Below are positions 1-10,765 of a stretch of DNA of 64,000 bases, piece after piece. How positions within the stretch are numbered: position 1 is the stretch's first letter; each line of letters starts with the position of its first letter. The stretch lies in the NCBI GenBank assembly GCA_026994225.1, contig JALWRI010000088.1, forward strand, positions 101,395 through 165,394. Direction: 5' to 3'. The translations under genes and the position numbers were made by a program. A model generated the notes under the pieces. That model saw only the letters and a program-made list of their open reading frames with translations. It did no database searches and had not been told where the DNA came from. Source of the stretch: Gammaproteobacteria bacterium. GTDB lineage: Bacteria; Pseudomonadota; Gammaproteobacteria; GRL18.

Positions 1-1
1 G

Positions 2-1894
2 GAATTAGGTATGATAGGGCGAGGGGAACATACAGAAATTACTACTTATTTAGAACATAGTATTAGTTCTGAAATGTCGGCAAATGTTATTGATTTATGT
101 CCTGTTGGTGCTTTGACATCTAAGCCTTTTCGTTATTCTGCACGAAGTTGGGAACTAAATAATGTTGACGCTATTGCAGCCCATGATTGTGTTGGATCAA
201 ATATTATTGTACAGACCTTACATAATAAGGTGAAGCGAGTATTGCCAAGAGAAAATGAAGCGTTGAATGAGGTGTGGTTATCAGATCGGGATCGTTTTAG
301 TTATTTATCTCAAACACATACTGAACGCCTGGAAACCCCAATGATTAAAAAAGGGGGAGAGTGGCAGTGTTGTGATTGGAATACCGCTTTAACAACATTA
401 GTCGCTGAATTAGATATTTTAGTAAAAGATAAGAAAAATACGATAGGTGCTTTACTTTCTCCATCCTCTACTTTGGAAGAAGGATATTTATTACAAAAAA
501 TAGTGCGAGGAATGGGACAGCATAATATTGATTTTCGTATCCGTCAACAAGATTTTAGTCAACAAACATTAGATCCTTTATATCCTCATTTGGGTGTCAA
601 TATTGATGATATATCGACATTGGATGCAGTAATGTTGATAGGTTCTAATATTCATAAAGATCAACCTATTATTGGGCATCGATTACGTCAAGCGGTATTA
701 AAAAATGATACGAAAGTGATGGCAGTTAGCCACCGTCAGTATTCATTTCATTTTCCAGTAACAGAAAATATTATTGTCCATCCACAACGTATAGCTTTGC
801 AGTTAGCAGGTATTGCAAAGGCTCTGCTAACATTAAATAATGCTTCTGCTCCGACAGGATTAAAAGAAGTGATAGATGATATGCTCATCACTGATATACA
901 GCAAAAAATGGCTGAAAAATTACAGGCTGCAAAGCGTGGGCATCTTATCTTGGGTAATATGATCTATGGCTTGGAAGATTATGCTCAAATACGTATGCTG
1001 GCATCGCTTATTGCATCGTTAAGCGAGTGTAATATAGGTTATTTGACAGAAGGTGCGAATGCTGCAGGTCTTGCTATAGCAGGATGTTTACCACATCGTA
1101 AAGAGGTAGGTAAAGAGAATAATCAAGACGTTGGTTTACATGCACAAGAGATGTTATCAAAAACCCTGGATGCGTATATTTTGCTGGGAATTGAACCAGA
1201 GTTGGATACCTTAAATCCTCAACAAGCTATCAATACATTAACAGCATCTTCAATGGTTGTTGTGATGAATGCTTTTGTAACGGACACAATGAAGCAGTAT
1301 GCAAATATTTTATTACCTATTTCTACCCCCTTGGAAACATCGGGTACGTTTGTTAATACCAATGGAATGTGGCAAAGTTTTACTGGAGCAGTAAGTCCTT
1401 ATAAAGAGGCCAGACCTGCTTGGAAAGTTTTACGAGTATTAGGAAATTTATTTGAATTGGATGATTTTGATTATCGCAGTTCAGAAGAAGTAAAAGAGAG
1501 TATAGCAAGTAAATATACAGCTGAAAAATTCGATAATAGGATTATCTGGCAAGAACATCTCTTTGAAAACAGGATAAATAATGTAAATAACGAACCAATA
1601 CGCATATCAGATGTACCTGGTTATGCTATTGATGCAATGGTACGGCGTGCGGATGCACTGCAAGATAGTCTGGATATGCAAATAGCAGACAAAGTGTTAA
1701 TGAATGAGAAATTAGCACAAGTATTGCAATGTCACGCAGATAATATTGTTGAGGTGGAACAATTAGAAGGTAGTGGAAAATTTATAGTTGCCATTGATGA
1801 AAGCATTCCTGATGATTGTATCTATATTCCTTCAGCAGTTGCCGCAACGACAAATTTAGCTGCACCTTTTTCAACTGTGAGTATAAAAGAATAA
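2..1894 (+). CDS. nuoG: NADH-quinone oxidoreductase subunit G, 5' truncated by window edge
   Basis: Large iron-sulfur subunit of the peripheral arm of complex I, carrying electrons from NADH toward quinone. The reading frame is already open at the first bases, so the gene starts upstream. The internal ATG at 11 is not the real start. The visible part begins just before the conserved [18 protein letters not shown] stretch, whose Cys is the last ligand of cluster N4, and continues into the molybdopterin-oxidoreductase-like domain. The extra N7 cluster motif (CxxCxxxC) is not complete: only one Cys remains, in HDCVGSN. Loss of N7 is common in proteobacterial complex I. The stop codon lies one base before nuoH, so the two are co-transcribed. 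Confidence 0.95.
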   Translation, partial: ELGMIGRGEHTEITTYLEHSISSEMSANVIDLCPVGALTSKPFRYSARSWELNNVDAIAAHDCVGSNIIVQTLHNKVKRVLPRENEALNEVWLSDRDRFSYLSQTHTERLETPMIKKGGEWQCCDWNTALTTLVAELDILVKDKKNTIGALLSPSSTLEEGYLLQKIVRGMGQHNIDFRIRQQDFSQQTLDPLYPHLGVNIDDISTLDAVMLIGSNIHKDQPIIGHRLRQAVLKNDTKVMAVSHRQYSFHFPVTENIIVHPQRIALQLAGIAKALLTLNNASAPTGLKEVIDDMLITDIQQKMAEKLQAAKRGHLILGNMIYGLEDYAQIRMLASLIASLSECNIGYLTEGANAAGLAIAGCLPHRKEVGKENNQDVGLHAQEMLSKTLDAYILLGIEPELDTLNPQQAINTLTASSMVVVMNAFVTDTMKQYANILLPISTPLETSGTFVNTNGMWQSFTGAVSPYKEARPAWKVLRVLGNLFELDDFDYRSSEEVKESIASKYTAEKFDNRIIWQEHLFENRINNVNNEPIRISDVPGYAIDAMVRRADALQDSLDMQIADKVLMNEKLAQVLQCHADNIVEVEQLEGSGKFIVAIDESIPDDCIYIPSAVAATTNLAAPFSTVSIKE

Positions 1895-1895
1895 T

Positions 1896-2966
1896 ATGTT
1901 GGATTTACTGTATTCGCTAACTAGCTTTTTACCTGAAAGTTTACAAACTATTATTATTATATTGGTAAAAATAGCCGTTTTATTAATACCTTTATTATTA
2001 GGTGTAGCATATTTAACTTATGCAGAGCGTAAAATTATAGGATATATGCAAGTACGCATTGGCCCTAATCGAGTAGGTCCTAGAGGCTGGTTACAACCTA
2101 TTGCTGATGCAGTAAAATTAATGTTTAAAGAGATAGTGATACCCAATTTTGCAAATAAATTTCTGTTTTTACTTGCTCCTGTATTATCTATTGGTACAGC
2201 TTTAGCGGCCTGGGCAGTAGTACCTTTCAATGCAGAATTAGTATTAGCTGATGTTAATGCAGGTTTATTGTATATTTTAGCAATGACTTCAGTCGGTGTG
2301 TATGGAGTGATAATTGCTGGATGGGCGTCTAATTCAAAATATGCAATGTTAAGTGCATTACGTGCTTCAGCACAAATTGTGTCGTATGAAATTGCTATGG
2401 GATTTGCTTTAGTAGGTGTTTTGATGGCATCTCGTAGTCTTAATTTAGGTGATATTGTTATCGGGCAGTCAGGAGGAATTTATCATTGGTATTTATTGCC
2501 TTTATTTCCCCTATTCGTAGTATATTTTATTTCTGGTGTTGCAGAAACTAATCGAGCTCCTTTTGATGTAGCAGAAGGTGAGTCAGAAATTGTTGCCGGT
2601 TTTCATGTTGAATATTCGGGAATGGCATTTTCTATTTTCTTTCTTGCTGAATATGCCAATATGATTCTAATATCTATGTTGGCAAGTTTGATGTTTTTAG
2701 GAGGGTGGTTGTCTCCTTTTGAAGGCATAGAGATAATACAAAATTCTTCTCTTGCTTTTATAGGTACTGCCAGTATTGGATGGTTATTAGCGAAGGCTGC
2801 ATTTTTATTACTCTTGTTTTTATGGTTTAGAGCAACTTTTCCACGCTATCGCTATGATCAAATTATGCGTTTAGGATGGAAAGTATTTATTCCAATTACT
2901 ATCGTATGGATTTTTGTTATTGGTTTGATGTATTACTGGCAAATTGGCCCTTGGTTTACGCATTAA
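1896..2966 (+). CDS. nuoH: NADH-quinone oxidoreductase subunit H
   Basis: Membrane subunit of complex I that forms the quinone-binding chamber and links the peripheral arm to the proton pumps. It has 356 residues, near the usual length, with about eight hydrophobic segments. Family signatures are visible: [20 protein letters not shown] near the N-terminus, and the acidic loop [20 protein letters not shown] that lines the quinone tunnel. It starts one base after the nuoG stop and is followed after a 54-base gap by nuoI. Confidence 0.97.
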   Translation: MLDLLYSLTSFLPESLQTIIIILVKIAVLLIPLLLGVAYLTYAERKIIGYMQVRIGPNRVGPRGWLQPIADAVKLMFKEIVIPNFANKFLFLLAPVLSIGTALAAWAVVPFNAELVLADVNAGLLYILAMTSVGVYGVIIAGWASNSKYAMLSALRASAQIVSYEIAMGFALVGVLMASRSLNLGDIVIGQSGGIYHWYLLPLFPLFVVYFISGVAETNRAPFDVAEGESEIVAGFHVEYSGMAFSIFFLAEYANMILISMLASLMFLGGWLSPFEGIEIIQNSSLAFIGTASIGWLLAKAAFLLLLFLWFRATFPRYRYDQIMRLGWKVFIPITIVWIFVIGLMYYWQIGPWFTH

Positions 2967-3020
2967 CGATTAATACGCAATAAGCAAACAAGCATATTTT
3001 GCAGAGTTTGGGAGAATTGA

Positions 3021-3509
3021 ATGGGTGGTATGACTCGCTTTTTTAAAAGTTTATTCTTAGTTGAACTATTGAAAGGCATGCGTTTGACCGGACGGTATTT
3101 GTTTAGTAAAAAAATTACTGTGCAATATCCCGAGGAAAAAACACCACAATCACATCGTTTTAGAGGAAAACATGCATTACGGCGTTATGCGAATGGTGAA
3201 GAACGTTGCATTGCCTGTAAGTTATGTGAAGCGGTATGTCCTGCTTTGGCAATCACCATTGAATCTGAACAAAGAGACGATGGCTCTCGTAGAACAACCC
3301 GTTATGATATTGATTTAAGCAAATGTATTTTTTGTGGCTTTTGTGAAGAATCTTGTCCTGTTGATTCAATAGTAGAAACACGTGAGTATGAATATCATGG
3401 TGAAACACGTGAGGATTTGTTAATGACAAAAGAAAAGTTATTAGCAATGGGGGATAAATATGAGGAAGAAATTGCGGCAGATCGTGCTAAAGATGCAATC
3501 TATCGTTAA
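3021..3509 (+). CDS. nuoI: NADH-quinone oxidoreductase subunit I
   Basis: Ferredoxin-like subunit of complex I carrying the two [4Fe-4S] clusters N6a and N6b that pass electrons toward the N2/quinone site. Two complete CxxCxxCxxxCP motifs are visible, at C63/C66/C69/C73 and C102/C105/C108/C112. The length of 162 residues and the amphipathic N-terminus that lies on the membrane are typical. A GGGAG ribosome site precedes the ATG at 3021. Position H-I-J is the standard nuo order. Confidence 0.97.
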   Translation: MGGMTRFFKSLFLVELLKGMRLTGRYLFSKKITVQYPEEKTPQSHRFRGKHALRRYANGEERCIACKLCEAVCPALAITIESEQRDDGSRRTTRYDIDLSKCIFCGFCEESCPVDSIVETREYEYHGETREDLLMTKEKLLAMGDKYEEEIAADRAKDAIYR

Positions 3510-3523
3510 GGTGAGTAAATAAT

Positions 3524-4141
3524 ATGACAGAGGCAATCATTTTTTATCTTTTTTCTACCGTAGCGGTCGTTTCTGCATTAATGATGATAAGTGTACGTAA
3601 TCCAGTACGAGCAGCTTTCTATTTAGTGTTAAGTTTTTTTGCTAGTGCCATAATTTGGTTATTATTACAAGCTGAGTTTTTGGCCATTGTTTTGGTATTA
3701 GTGTATGTAGGTGCTGTTATGGTACTATTCCTGTTTGTGGTCATGATGCTGGACTTAAATATAGTTGAAAAAGAGAGTGGTTTTACTCGTTATTTTCCTA
3801 TTGGTATTATGCTAGCTGCAATTACCTTCTTCTCTATTTATTATGTTTTAGGACAAAAAGAAAGTGGTATGGATGTTTTTCAATCTCAACCTTTGTCAAC
3901 GGCTGCAAGCCATGTAGAAGGATATAGTAATACTAAAGAACTAGGTAAGTTATTGTATAGTGAATATGTCTATGCTTTCGAAATTGCAGCAATGCTTTTA
4001 TTGGTTGCGATTGTAGCAGCGATTTCTTTAACCTATCGTCGTCGACCTAAGACCAGACATCAAAACCCTGATTTACAGGTATCTGCACGGCATGAAGATA
4101 GAATACGTATCGTTAAAATACCAGTAGAGGAGAGGAAATAA
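3524..4141 (+). CDS. nuoJ: NADH-quinone oxidoreductase subunit J
   Basis: Small membrane subunit of complex I with about five transmembrane segments. It contributes to the coupling region between the quinone site and the antiporter-like subunits. The third helix carries the family's glycine-rich pattern ([17 protein letters not shown]). The protein has 205 residues with a charged cytoplasmic tail after residue 170. The stop codon is followed after one base by nuoK, indicating translational coupling. Confidence 0.95.
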   Translation: MTEAIIFYLFSTVAVVSALMMISVRNPVRAAFYLVLSFFASAIIWLLLQAEFLAIVLVLVYVGAVMVLFLFVVMMLDLNIVEKESGFTRYFPIGIMLAAITFFSIYYVLGQKESGMDVFQSQPLSTAASHVEGYSNTKELGKLLYSEYVYAFEIAAMLLLVAIVAAISLTYRRRPKTRHQNPDLQVSARHEDRIRIVKIPVEERK

Positions 4142-4142
4142 T

Positions 4143-4448
4143 ATGTTGACATTAACGCACTTTCTTGTTCTTGCTGGATTATTAATGAGTATAGGATTAG
4201 CGGGTATTTTTATTAATCGAAAAAATATTATTATTTTACTGATGTGTGTGGAATTAATACTATTGGCTGTGAATTTGAATTTTATTGCATTTTCACATTA
4301 TTTGGGTAATGTAGAGGGGCAAATTTTTGTATTTTTTATTCTGACTGTTGCAGCGGCAGAGGCAGCGATTGGTTTGGCTATTTTAGTAGTATTATTTCGG
4401 CGCAGACAAAGTATTAATGTCGATGAGCTTGACTCCTTAAAGGGATAA
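4143..4448 (+). CDS. nuoK: NADH-quinone oxidoreductase subunit K
   Basis: MrpC-like membrane subunit of complex I, 101 residues with three transmembrane helices. The buried glutamates needed for proton translocation are present, one in the [14 protein letters not shown] segment and another in the [10 protein letters not shown] segment. It sits between nuoJ (one-base gap) and nuoL (two-base gap), the invariant order. Confidence 0.96.
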   Translation: MLTLTHFLVLAGLLMSIGLAGIFINRKNIIILLMCVELILLAVNLNFIAFSHYLGNVEGQIFVFFILTVAAAEAAIGLAILVVLFRRRQSINVDELDSLKG

Positions 4449-4450
4449 AG

Positions 4451-6439
4451 ATGGAAAATAATTTAGTAGAACAAGATATGAGTATATATCTGGCAATCGT
4501 CCTTGCTCCCTTAATGGGTGCAATTATTGCGGGGGTGTTTGGACGTTATATTTCACGTACTATGGCACATCAAGTAACAATAGTGGGGGTCGCTATTTCT
4601 GCAGCATTATCTTTATTGGTTTTTAAGCATTTTGCTTTAGAGGATATGACAACTATTAATGAGACTATCTATACCTGGATGGTTAGTGATGGGTTACATT
4701 TAGAAGTGGGGTTTTTAATTGATAAATTAACGGCAATGATGATGGTTGTCGTTACTTTTGTTTCTTTGATGGTACATATTTATACCATTGGCTATATGCA
4801 TGATGATAGTGGCTATAAACGTTTCTTCAGTTATATCTCCTTGTTTACTTTTTCTATGTTAATGCTGATTATGGCAAATAATTTTGTACAATTATTTTTT
4901 GGTTGGGAGGCAGTTGGTTTAGTTTCCTATTTATTGATTGGCTTTTGGTATACAAGAGAAACCGCTATTTATGCAAATTTGAAAGCCTTTATTGTTAATA
5001 GAGTGGGCGATTTTGGTTTTATATTAGGTATAGCACTTGTTGCTATGACGTTTAATAGCCTGGATTATCAAGATGTCTTTGCAGCGAGTACCCTACATAC
5101 AGAAAGCACTATCGCTTTATTTCCTGGTACGCACTGGTCAACGATTACGGTAATATGTTTATTATTATTTATTGGGGCAATGGCAAAATCAGCACAAGCA
5201 CCTTTGCATGTTTGGTTACCCGATTCAATGGAAGGTCCAACACCTATATCAGCGTTAATTCATGCTGCAACGATGGTAACGGCAGGTATTTTTATGGTGG
5301 CAAGAATGTCTCCGTTATTTGAATTATCACCTGTGGCATTAAACTTTATCTTGTTAATTGGTGCAGTAACAGCCTTTTTTATGGGGTTATTAGGTATAGT
5401 ACAAAATGATATTAAACGTGTTATTGCTTATTCTACCTTATCACAACTAGGTTACATGACAGTAGCTTTGGGTGCTTCTGCGTATGCAGCCAGTATTTTT
5501 CACTTAATGACTCATGCCTTTTTTAAAGCGTTATTATTTTTGGCTGCCGGATCGGTTATTATAGCAATGCATCATGAGCAAGATATTCGTAAAATGGGGG
5601 GAATACGTCATTATATGCCTATTACCTGGATCACTTTTTTATTAGGTACGTTAGCTCTAATTGGTACGCCCGGGTTTGCAGGTTTCTTTTCTAAAGATAG
5701 TATTATTATGGCCGTACATGCTTCACAATTACCAGGGGCTAATATTGCTTATTTAGCTATCTTATTGGGTGTTTTTATTACTGCATTTTATAGTTTTCGT
5801 TTATATTTTTTGGTTTTTCATGGTCAACCAAGAATGGATCATCATACTAAAGCAGATTTGCATGAAACACCTAAGGTCGTTACCGTACCACTTATTTTAT
5901 TAGCGATACCATCGGTGCTAATTGGTGCATTATTTGTTGCTGATATGGTATTTGGTGACTTTTTTGGTGCTGCTATTATGGTATTGCCGGAACATGATGT
6001 GTTAGCAACGTTAGCGAAAGATTATCATGGTATCATTGCAATGGTACTACATAGTTTTAAATCATTACCTTTTTGGTTGATGTTAGCTGGTATAATGAGT
6101 GCCTGGTATTTATATATGGTTAATCCATCATTGCCTGAAAAATTATCTCAACGTTTATTAATAATACATAAGGTATTGTTAAATAAGTATTATTTTGATG
6201 ACATAAATAGCACTGTTTTTGCAGGTGGTGCTAGACAGTTAGGAACATTTTTATCACGTTTTGGTGATACGCAGGTAATTGATGGTTGGTTTGTCAATGG
6301 TTCTGCAAAATTGGTTGCCTGGTTTTCGAGTATTATCAGACATATTCAATCCGGTTATTTATATCACTATGCATTTGCCATGATGTTAGGTTTAGCGACA
6401 CTGTTGGTTTTATTGCTTACTACAGTGATTTCTCACTAA
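4451..6439 (+). CDS. nuoL: NADH-quinone oxidoreductase subunit L
   Basis: The most distal antiporter-like proton-pumping subunit of complex I, 662 residues. It has many transmembrane helices and the long C-terminal extension that carries the lateral helix. Signatures include the FGWEAVGLVSYLLIGFW segment with its conserved Glu and the broken-helix region around PLHVWLPDSMEGPTPISALI. There is also a second conserved block, VIAYSTLSQLGYM. A nearby in-frame ATG at position 14 of the protein (MSIYLAIV) is an alternative start. The first ATG follows nuoK by two bases. Confidence 0.97.
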   Translation: MENNLVEQDMSIYLAIVLAPLMGAIIAGVFGRYISRTMAHQVTIVGVAISAALSLLVFKHFALEDMTTINETIYTWMVSDGLHLEVGFLIDKLTAMMMVVVTFVSLMVHIYTIGYMHDDSGYKRFFSYISLFTFSMLMLIMANNFVQLFFGWEAVGLVSYLLIGFWYTRETAIYANLKAFIVNRVGDFGFILGIALVAMTFNSLDYQDVFAASTLHTESTIALFPGTHWSTITVICLLLFIGAMAKSAQAPLHVWLPDSMEGPTPISALIHAATMVTAGIFMVARMSPLFELSPVALNFILLIGAVTAFFMGLLGIVQNDIKRVIAYSTLSQLGYMTVALGASAYAASIFHLMTHAFFKALLFLAAGSVIIAMHHEQDIRKMGGIRHYMPITWITFLLGTLALIGTPGFAGFFSKDSIIMAVHASQLPGANIAYLAILLGVFITAFYSFRLYFLVFHGQPRMDHHTKADLHETPKVVTVPLILLAIPSVLIGALFVADMVFGDFFGAAIMVLPEHDVLATLAKDYHGIIAMVLHSFKSLPFWLMLAGIMSAWYLYMVNPSLPEKLSQRLLIIHKVLLNKYYFDDINSTVFAGGARQLGTFLSRFGDTQVIDGWFVNGSAKLVAWFSSIIRHIQSGYLYHYAFAMMLGLATLLVLLLTTVISH

Positions 6440-6472
6440 TATTGCTTACTTAGAAATTAAGGTATTTAATAC

Positions 6473-8032
6473 ATGTTTGCTAATTTACCTCTCCTTAGCC
6501 TTGCCATTTGGACACCTATTTTAGGAGGTCTTGCTGTATTGGCTATTGGTAATAAAAACAGAGATAACAATAATGCAATTGAAGCAAAAGTATTTGCATT
6601 ATTAATTGCTATATTAACCTTTATACTGACTGTTCCTTTGTATGTATTATTTAATTTAGATACGGCTGCTATGCAGTTTGTTGAAAAAACAGCATGGATT
6701 GCATTATTTAATATTAATTATTATCTGGGTATAGACGGTATTTCTATGCCACTGATTATTTTAACCAGTTTTATCACCATTATTGTAATACTGGCTGGCT
6801 GGGGATCGATCAAAGATAAAGTGGCGCAATATTTATCTTGCTTTTTGATTATGGAAGGTCTGATGATTGGCGTGTTTGCAGCCTTAGATGCTATTTTATT
6901 TTATGTATTCTGGGAAGCTATGTTAATCCCCATGTTTTTAGTGATAGGAATTTGGGGAGGGCCTAATCGTATTTATGCTACCTTAAAGTTTTTTATTTAT
7001 ACTTTTTTAGGCTCAGTATTAATGCTGGTAGCGTTACTTTATTTACATCTAAATTCAGGTATTGGAGATACGGGGGTAGGTAGTTTTTCTATTTTGGATT
7101 TCCATCAAGTTCAATTATCATTAACAGAACAGCGTTGGATTTTTATTGCCTTTTTAATTGCTTTTGCAGTAAAAGTACCAATGTGGCCAGTGCATACCTG
7201 GTTACCTGATGCCCATGTGGAAGCCCCTACAGGGGGATCTGTTATTTTAGCAGCTATTATGTTAAAGCTCGGAGCGTATGGTTTCTTACGTTTTAGCTTA
7301 CCTATCACACCTGATGGCAGTGCATCATTATCCTTTATGATGATTATGTTATCATTAATAGCAGTAGTATATATTGGTTTTGTAGCATTAGTGCAGCAGG
7401 ATATGAAAAAATTAATCGCTTATTCTTCTATTTCACATATGGGATTTGTCACACTAGGATTTTTTATTCCGTGGGCGATTTTTTCTGTAAATAATAACTG
7501 GAATGGAGCGGTAATGGGGATTGAAGGTGCAATGGTACAGATGATCTCACACGGTTTTATATCCGGTGCGATGTTCTTATGTGTAGGGGTATTATATGAT
7601 CGTTTACATTCACGTATGATCAAAGATTATGGTGGTGTGGTAAATACGATGCCTACCTTTGCTGCTTTTATGTTGTTGTTTGCTATGGCTAATGCGGGCT
7701 TACCTGGTACCTCGGGTTTTGTTGGTGAGTTTATGGTTATCATTAGTGCATTAAAAGCAAACTTTTGGTATGCATTTTTTGCTGCATTGACGTTAATTAT
7801 TGGTGCATCGTATACCTTGTGGATGGTTAAACGTGTTATTTTTGGTAGCGTAATACATGCTACTGTAGCAGGTTTACATGATATTGATAAACGTGAATTA
7901 GGTATATTATCAGTATTAGCACTTATGGTATTGTTTTTTGGTGTATATCCTGCACCACTGATTGATGTCATGCATAGTTCAGTTGAACACCTGGTAGAAC
8001 ATATTAGTATTTCTAAAATACCAACTGAGTAG
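6473..8032 (+). CDS. nuoM: NADH-quinone oxidoreductase subunit M
   Basis: Middle antiporter-like proton-pumping subunit of complex I, 519 residues and about 14 transmembrane helices. The conserved Glu lies in FYVFWEAMLIPMFLVIGIWG. The discontinuous helix region reads MWPVHTWLPDAHVEAPTGGS, with the Lys-containing helix following in LIAYSSISHMGFVTLG. It lies 33 bases after nuoL and 27 bases before nuoN. Confidence 0.97.
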   Translation: MFANLPLLSLAIWTPILGGLAVLAIGNKNRDNNNAIEAKVFALLIAILTFILTVPLYVLFNLDTAAMQFVEKTAWIALFNINYYLGIDGISMPLIILTSFITIIVILAGWGSIKDKVAQYLSCFLIMEGLMIGVFAALDAILFYVFWEAMLIPMFLVIGIWGGPNRIYATLKFFIYTFLGSVLMLVALLYLHLNSGIGDTGVGSFSILDFHQVQLSLTEQRWIFIAFLIAFAVKVPMWPVHTWLPDAHVEAPTGGSVILAAIMLKLGAYGFLRFSLPITPDGSASLSFMMIMLSLIAVVYIGFVALVQQDMKKLIAYSSISHMGFVTLGFFIPWAIFSVNNNWNGAVMGIEGAMVQMISHGFISGAMFLCVGVLYDRLHSRMIKDYGGVVNTMPTFAAFMLLFAMANAGLPGTSGFVGEFMVIISALKANFWYAFFAALTLIIGASYTLWMVKRVIFGSVIHATVAGLHDIDKRELGILSVLALMVLFFGVYPAPLIDVMHSSVEHLVEHISISKIPTE

Positions 8033-8059
8033 TCATTTATAGATTGCATAGGAAAAATA

Positions 8060-9511
8060 ATGTCTGTTACTCCTGATTTATTACCTGCTACGGCAGAAAT
8101 ATTTGTTTTAATTATGACCTGTATTATTTTAGTAGTGGATACATTTACACCTGAAAAATACCGTGCTTCCAGCTACATATTGACACAAGGCACATTATTA
8201 GGTGCATTATTAATTACTATTGGATTGTATACAGAACAAAGCATTGTTACTTTTCATAATACGTTTATTCTTGATCCGTTAGCATCAATGCTAAAAGGTA
8301 TTATCTATATTGTTGTTTTTGCTGTTTTGATTTATTCGAAACATTTTTTACAACAGCATAAAATGTTCAAGGGGGAGTATTTTGTTTTGATGTTGGCCAG
8401 CGTCTTGGGAATGATGGTGATGGTTTCAGCATATAGCTTTGTTACTTTGTATTTAGGCCTGGAATTATTATCATTATCTTTGTACGCTATGATTGCCATG
8501 CAAGATCAAGCTAAATCTGCACCTGAAGCAGCAATGAAATATTTTGTATTAGGTGCAATGGCATCTGGTCTACTGCTTTATGGTATGTCAATGATTTATG
8601 GTGCAACCGGTACGCTGCATTTGGCAGAAATTCAAACAAATATACTAGATAAATTTGAAACACATAGTTTATTATTAAGTTTTGGTTTAGTCTTTATTAT
8701 TGTAGCAGTCGCTTTTAAGTTAGGTGCAGTACCTTTTCATATGTGGGTACCTGATGTGTATCATGGTGCGCCGACTGCAGTCACAATATTTATTGGTAGC
8801 GCACCAAAAATTGCCGCATTTGCTATGTTATTTCGCTTATTAGTAGATGGTTTGGAAAGTTTACATACCTCTTGGCAAGATATATTAATTATTTTAGCTA
8901 TATTATCTATGGCGGTGGGGAATATTATCGCTATAGCACAAACGAATATAAAAAGAATGTTAGCATACTCTACAGTCGCACATGTAGGATTTATTTTATT
9001 GGGTATTTTAAGCGTTTCTCAAAGTGGTTATAGTGCTTCAATGTTTTACACCATTACCTATACCATTATGGCTGTAGGGGGATTTGGAATGGTTTTATTA
9101 TTAAGTCATAAAGGCTTTGACGCAGAACGTATTTCTGATTTTAAGGGGTTATCTACCCGTGCGCCCTGGTTTGCCGTTATGATGATGATTTTTATGTTCT
9201 CAATGGCAGGTGTACCGCCATTTTTAGGTTTCTGGGCTAAGTTATTGGTGTTAAAGGCCGTAGTCGTGGAAGCTGATATGGTATGGTTGGCAGCTATTGC
9301 AGTATTTTTCTCTATTATTGGTATCTTTTATTATCTACGCATTATTAAATTTATGTTTTTTGATAAAGCAGAAGATAGTGAACATTTGACTATTACACAA
9401 GGAATGGCAGTAACTATGAGTATTAATGGTGTAGTGGTGCTGCTATTAGGATTATATCCGGGTATTTTATTAACCTATTGTGTGCAGGCTATTACCCATG
9501 TTATTCAATAA
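8060..9511 (+). CDS. nuoN: NADH-quinone oxidoreductase subunit N
   Basis: Antiporter-like proton-pumping subunit of complex I closest to the quinone module, 483 residues and about 14 helices. The key Glu is in LGLELLSLSLYAMIAM. The proton-channel region reads FKLGAVPFHMWVPDVYHGAP, followed by MLAYSTVAHVGFILLG. It is the last canonical nuo gene and is followed 18 bases later by a DUF2818-type gene, which probably belongs to the same transcript. Confidence 0.97.
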   Translation: MSVTPDLLPATAEIFVLIMTCIILVVDTFTPEKYRASSYILTQGTLLGALLITIGLYTEQSIVTFHNTFILDPLASMLKGIIYIVVFAVLIYSKHFLQQHKMFKGEYFVLMLASVLGMMVMVSAYSFVTLYLGLELLSLSLYAMIAMQDQAKSAPEAAMKYFVLGAMASGLLLYGMSMIYGATGTLHLAEIQTNILDKFETHSLLLSFGLVFIIVAVAFKLGAVPFHMWVPDVYHGAPTAVTIFIGSAPKIAAFAMLFRLLVDGLESLHTSWQDILIILAILSMAVGNIIAIAQTNIKRMLAYSTVAHVGFILLGILSVSQSGYSASMFYTITYTIMAVGGFGMVLLLSHKGFDAERISDFKGLSTRAPWFAVMMMIFMFSMAGVPPFLGFWAKLLVLKAVVVEADMVWLAAIAVFFSIIGIFYYLRIIKFMFFDKAEDSEHLTITQGMAVTMSINGVVVLLLGLYPGILLTYCVQAITHVIQ

Positions 9512-9529
9512 TTTACTGATCTATTTGCT

Positions 9530-9826
9530 ATGAATGGGTTACTTTTTGTTTTGACCTTTATAGCAGCTAATCTTCCGTGGCTGACTGAACGGCGTTTTAT
9601 CTTTTTTTCTGCTCCTAAAGAGGGGAAAAAGCATAGTATACGGTTTTTTGAGTGGCTATGCTTTTACTTCTTGATGTTATTATTGGTTACTATGTATGAA
9701 AAAAAGCGGTTTGGCGTTATACATTCCCAGGATTGGGAATTTTATGCGATTACCGTTTGTTTATTCATGGTCTTTTCTTTTCCTGGTTTTGTTTACCACA
9801 ATGATTTACGTAAATATTTATCTTAG
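9530..9826 (+). CDS. DUF2818-family inner-membrane protein linked to complex I
   Basis: Small membrane protein of 98 residues with about three hydrophobic segments, at the N-terminus, around residues 42-56 and at 73-89. The N-terminal pattern (LTFIAANLPWLTERRF) and the position directly after nuoN match the DUF2818 family, which occupies this place in many beta- and some gammaproteobacteria. Its function is not established. The 18-base gap suggests it is the last gene of the nuo operon, perhaps an assembly or stability factor (inference). No clear terminator is visible after it. Confidence 0.8.
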   Translation: MNGLLFVLTFIAANLPWLTERRFIFFSAPKEGKKHSIRFFEWLCFYFLMLLLVTMYEKKRFGVIHSQDWEFYAITVCLFMVFSFPGFVYHNDLRKYLS

Positions 9827-10210
9827 CTTGTGATACTTCTACTTCTCCGCTACTAAAAATATAAACTAATCTACGCCAAGCAGCTTAATCTAAACCTATT
9901 CACATCGTTAACATGATTGCAATGGTTGCCCACTGTCTTACTAATGTACGTTATTGTCTGGTGGGCTATTAACGTGTCTAGACTATATTGCTCTAAATCT
10001 AAATAAAAAATACTACCACTTATCAATAAATTGTATGCGTTTATCGGAAAATATTTTTCTGATTTATGATTTAATCTATAATATGGGTAAAGGGTTAAGT
10101 AACGGTAATTGACTGACAGTAAATTGAACAAAAAGCTCATGCAATTTTGCTCCTTTAGAGGCGGGTAATTAACATTATAGACATTTGTTAGCAGAATGGA
10201 AAAGAATAAT
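9827..10210 (+). other. 384-bp intergenic gap between nuo operon and pilin cluster
   Basis: I see no convincing gene here. The long minus-strand frame that covers it has no ribosome site and low-complexity composition. A perfect TATAAT lies at 10077-10082 but the expected -35 position is only T-rich, so a promoter for the pilin cluster is possible but weak. A GCCCAC/GTGGGC inverted pair flanks a roughly 35-base loop near 9929-9965. A decayed transposon-end hairpin at 10146-10175 is listed separately. Confidence 0.4.
10146..10175 (+). repeat. Decayed IS200/IS605-like right-end hairpin (copy A)
   Basis: The stretch GCTCCTTTAGAGGCGGG followed by TAATTAAC repeats, with substitutions, the hairpin and flank seen at 30560-30590 (CCCGCTCC-TTTA-GGGGTGGG then TAGTTCAC). 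Related hairpins occur at 23481 and 29161. This shape is typical of right ends of TnpB-bearing IS200/IS605 elements, whose transcript forms the guide RNA 3' end. No transposase frame remains next to it, so I read it as a relic. Family assignment is by pattern only. Confidence 0.4.
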
Positions 10211-10765
10211 ATGCAAAAACAGTATGCTTTTACATTAATTGAATTAATGATCACTATGGTAATAATTACTATTATGGTAACAGTAGCATTACCCGCTTAC
10301 CAGAATATGCTGATGGATAATCGTTCTATTTCTCAAGTTAATGAACTTATTGGTGTACTTAGTTTGGCTCGTAGTGAAGCAATTAAACAGCATGCAACAA
10401 TAACTATATGTGCGAGTGCTGATGGTAAAGCCTGTAGCGGAAGTGGTGATTGGAGTCAAGGGTGGATTGTGGAAATGGCATCAGGGGCATGTAATAAAGT
10501 ATCACCTGATCCTGAATGTATACAACAAAAAATAGCGCCATTAGGGGATAATGTTACTACGGCAACTAAAAGTATTCTAACTTTTACTAGTTTGGGGGAT
10601 ATTTCTGGTGGTGCATTAAGTTTTGTTATTTGTCAAAATAATAAAGAAGCAAGTAAAGCCCAGGCAGTAAATGTAGAAGTTTCTGGTTTTGCATATACTG
10701 CAACAGATATTGATGATGATGGTATTGTCAATGATGTAAATGGGGGGAATGTTTCATGTCTATAA
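10211..10765 (+). CDS. fimT: Type IV pilus minor pilin, FimT/GspH family
   Basis: Minor prepilin processed by the PilD peptidase and assembled at the pilus tip or priming complex. The class III signal is QYA|FTLIELM, with Ala rather than Gly before the cleavage site and the conserved Glu at mature position 5. One hydrophobic helix follows, then a GspH-like globular domain with cysteines near residues 67 and 74 and at the extreme C-terminus. Two starts are possible, 10196 and 10211. The second gives a six-residue leader and has a GGA element ten bases upstream. The 3' end overlaps pilV by ten bases, starting a fimT-pilV-pilW-pilX-pilY1-pilE operon. Confidence 0.85.
   Translation: MQKQYAFTLIELMITMVIITIMVTVALPAYQNMLMDNRSISQVNELIGVLSLARSEAIKQHATITICASADGKACSGSGDWSQGWIVEMASGACNKVSPDPECIQQKIAPLGDNVTTATKSILTFTSLGDISGGALSFVICQNNKEASKAQAVNVEVSGFAYTATDIDDDGIVNDVNGGNVSCL

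Noticed and set aside
7627..8049. 140-residue minus-strand frame in nuoM
   Set aside because: Shadow of conserved NuoM transmembrane sequence.
9871..10254. 127-residue minus-strand frame before the pilin cluster
   Set aside because: No ribosome site, no family resemblance, and it runs over the start of fimT and the transposon-end relic.
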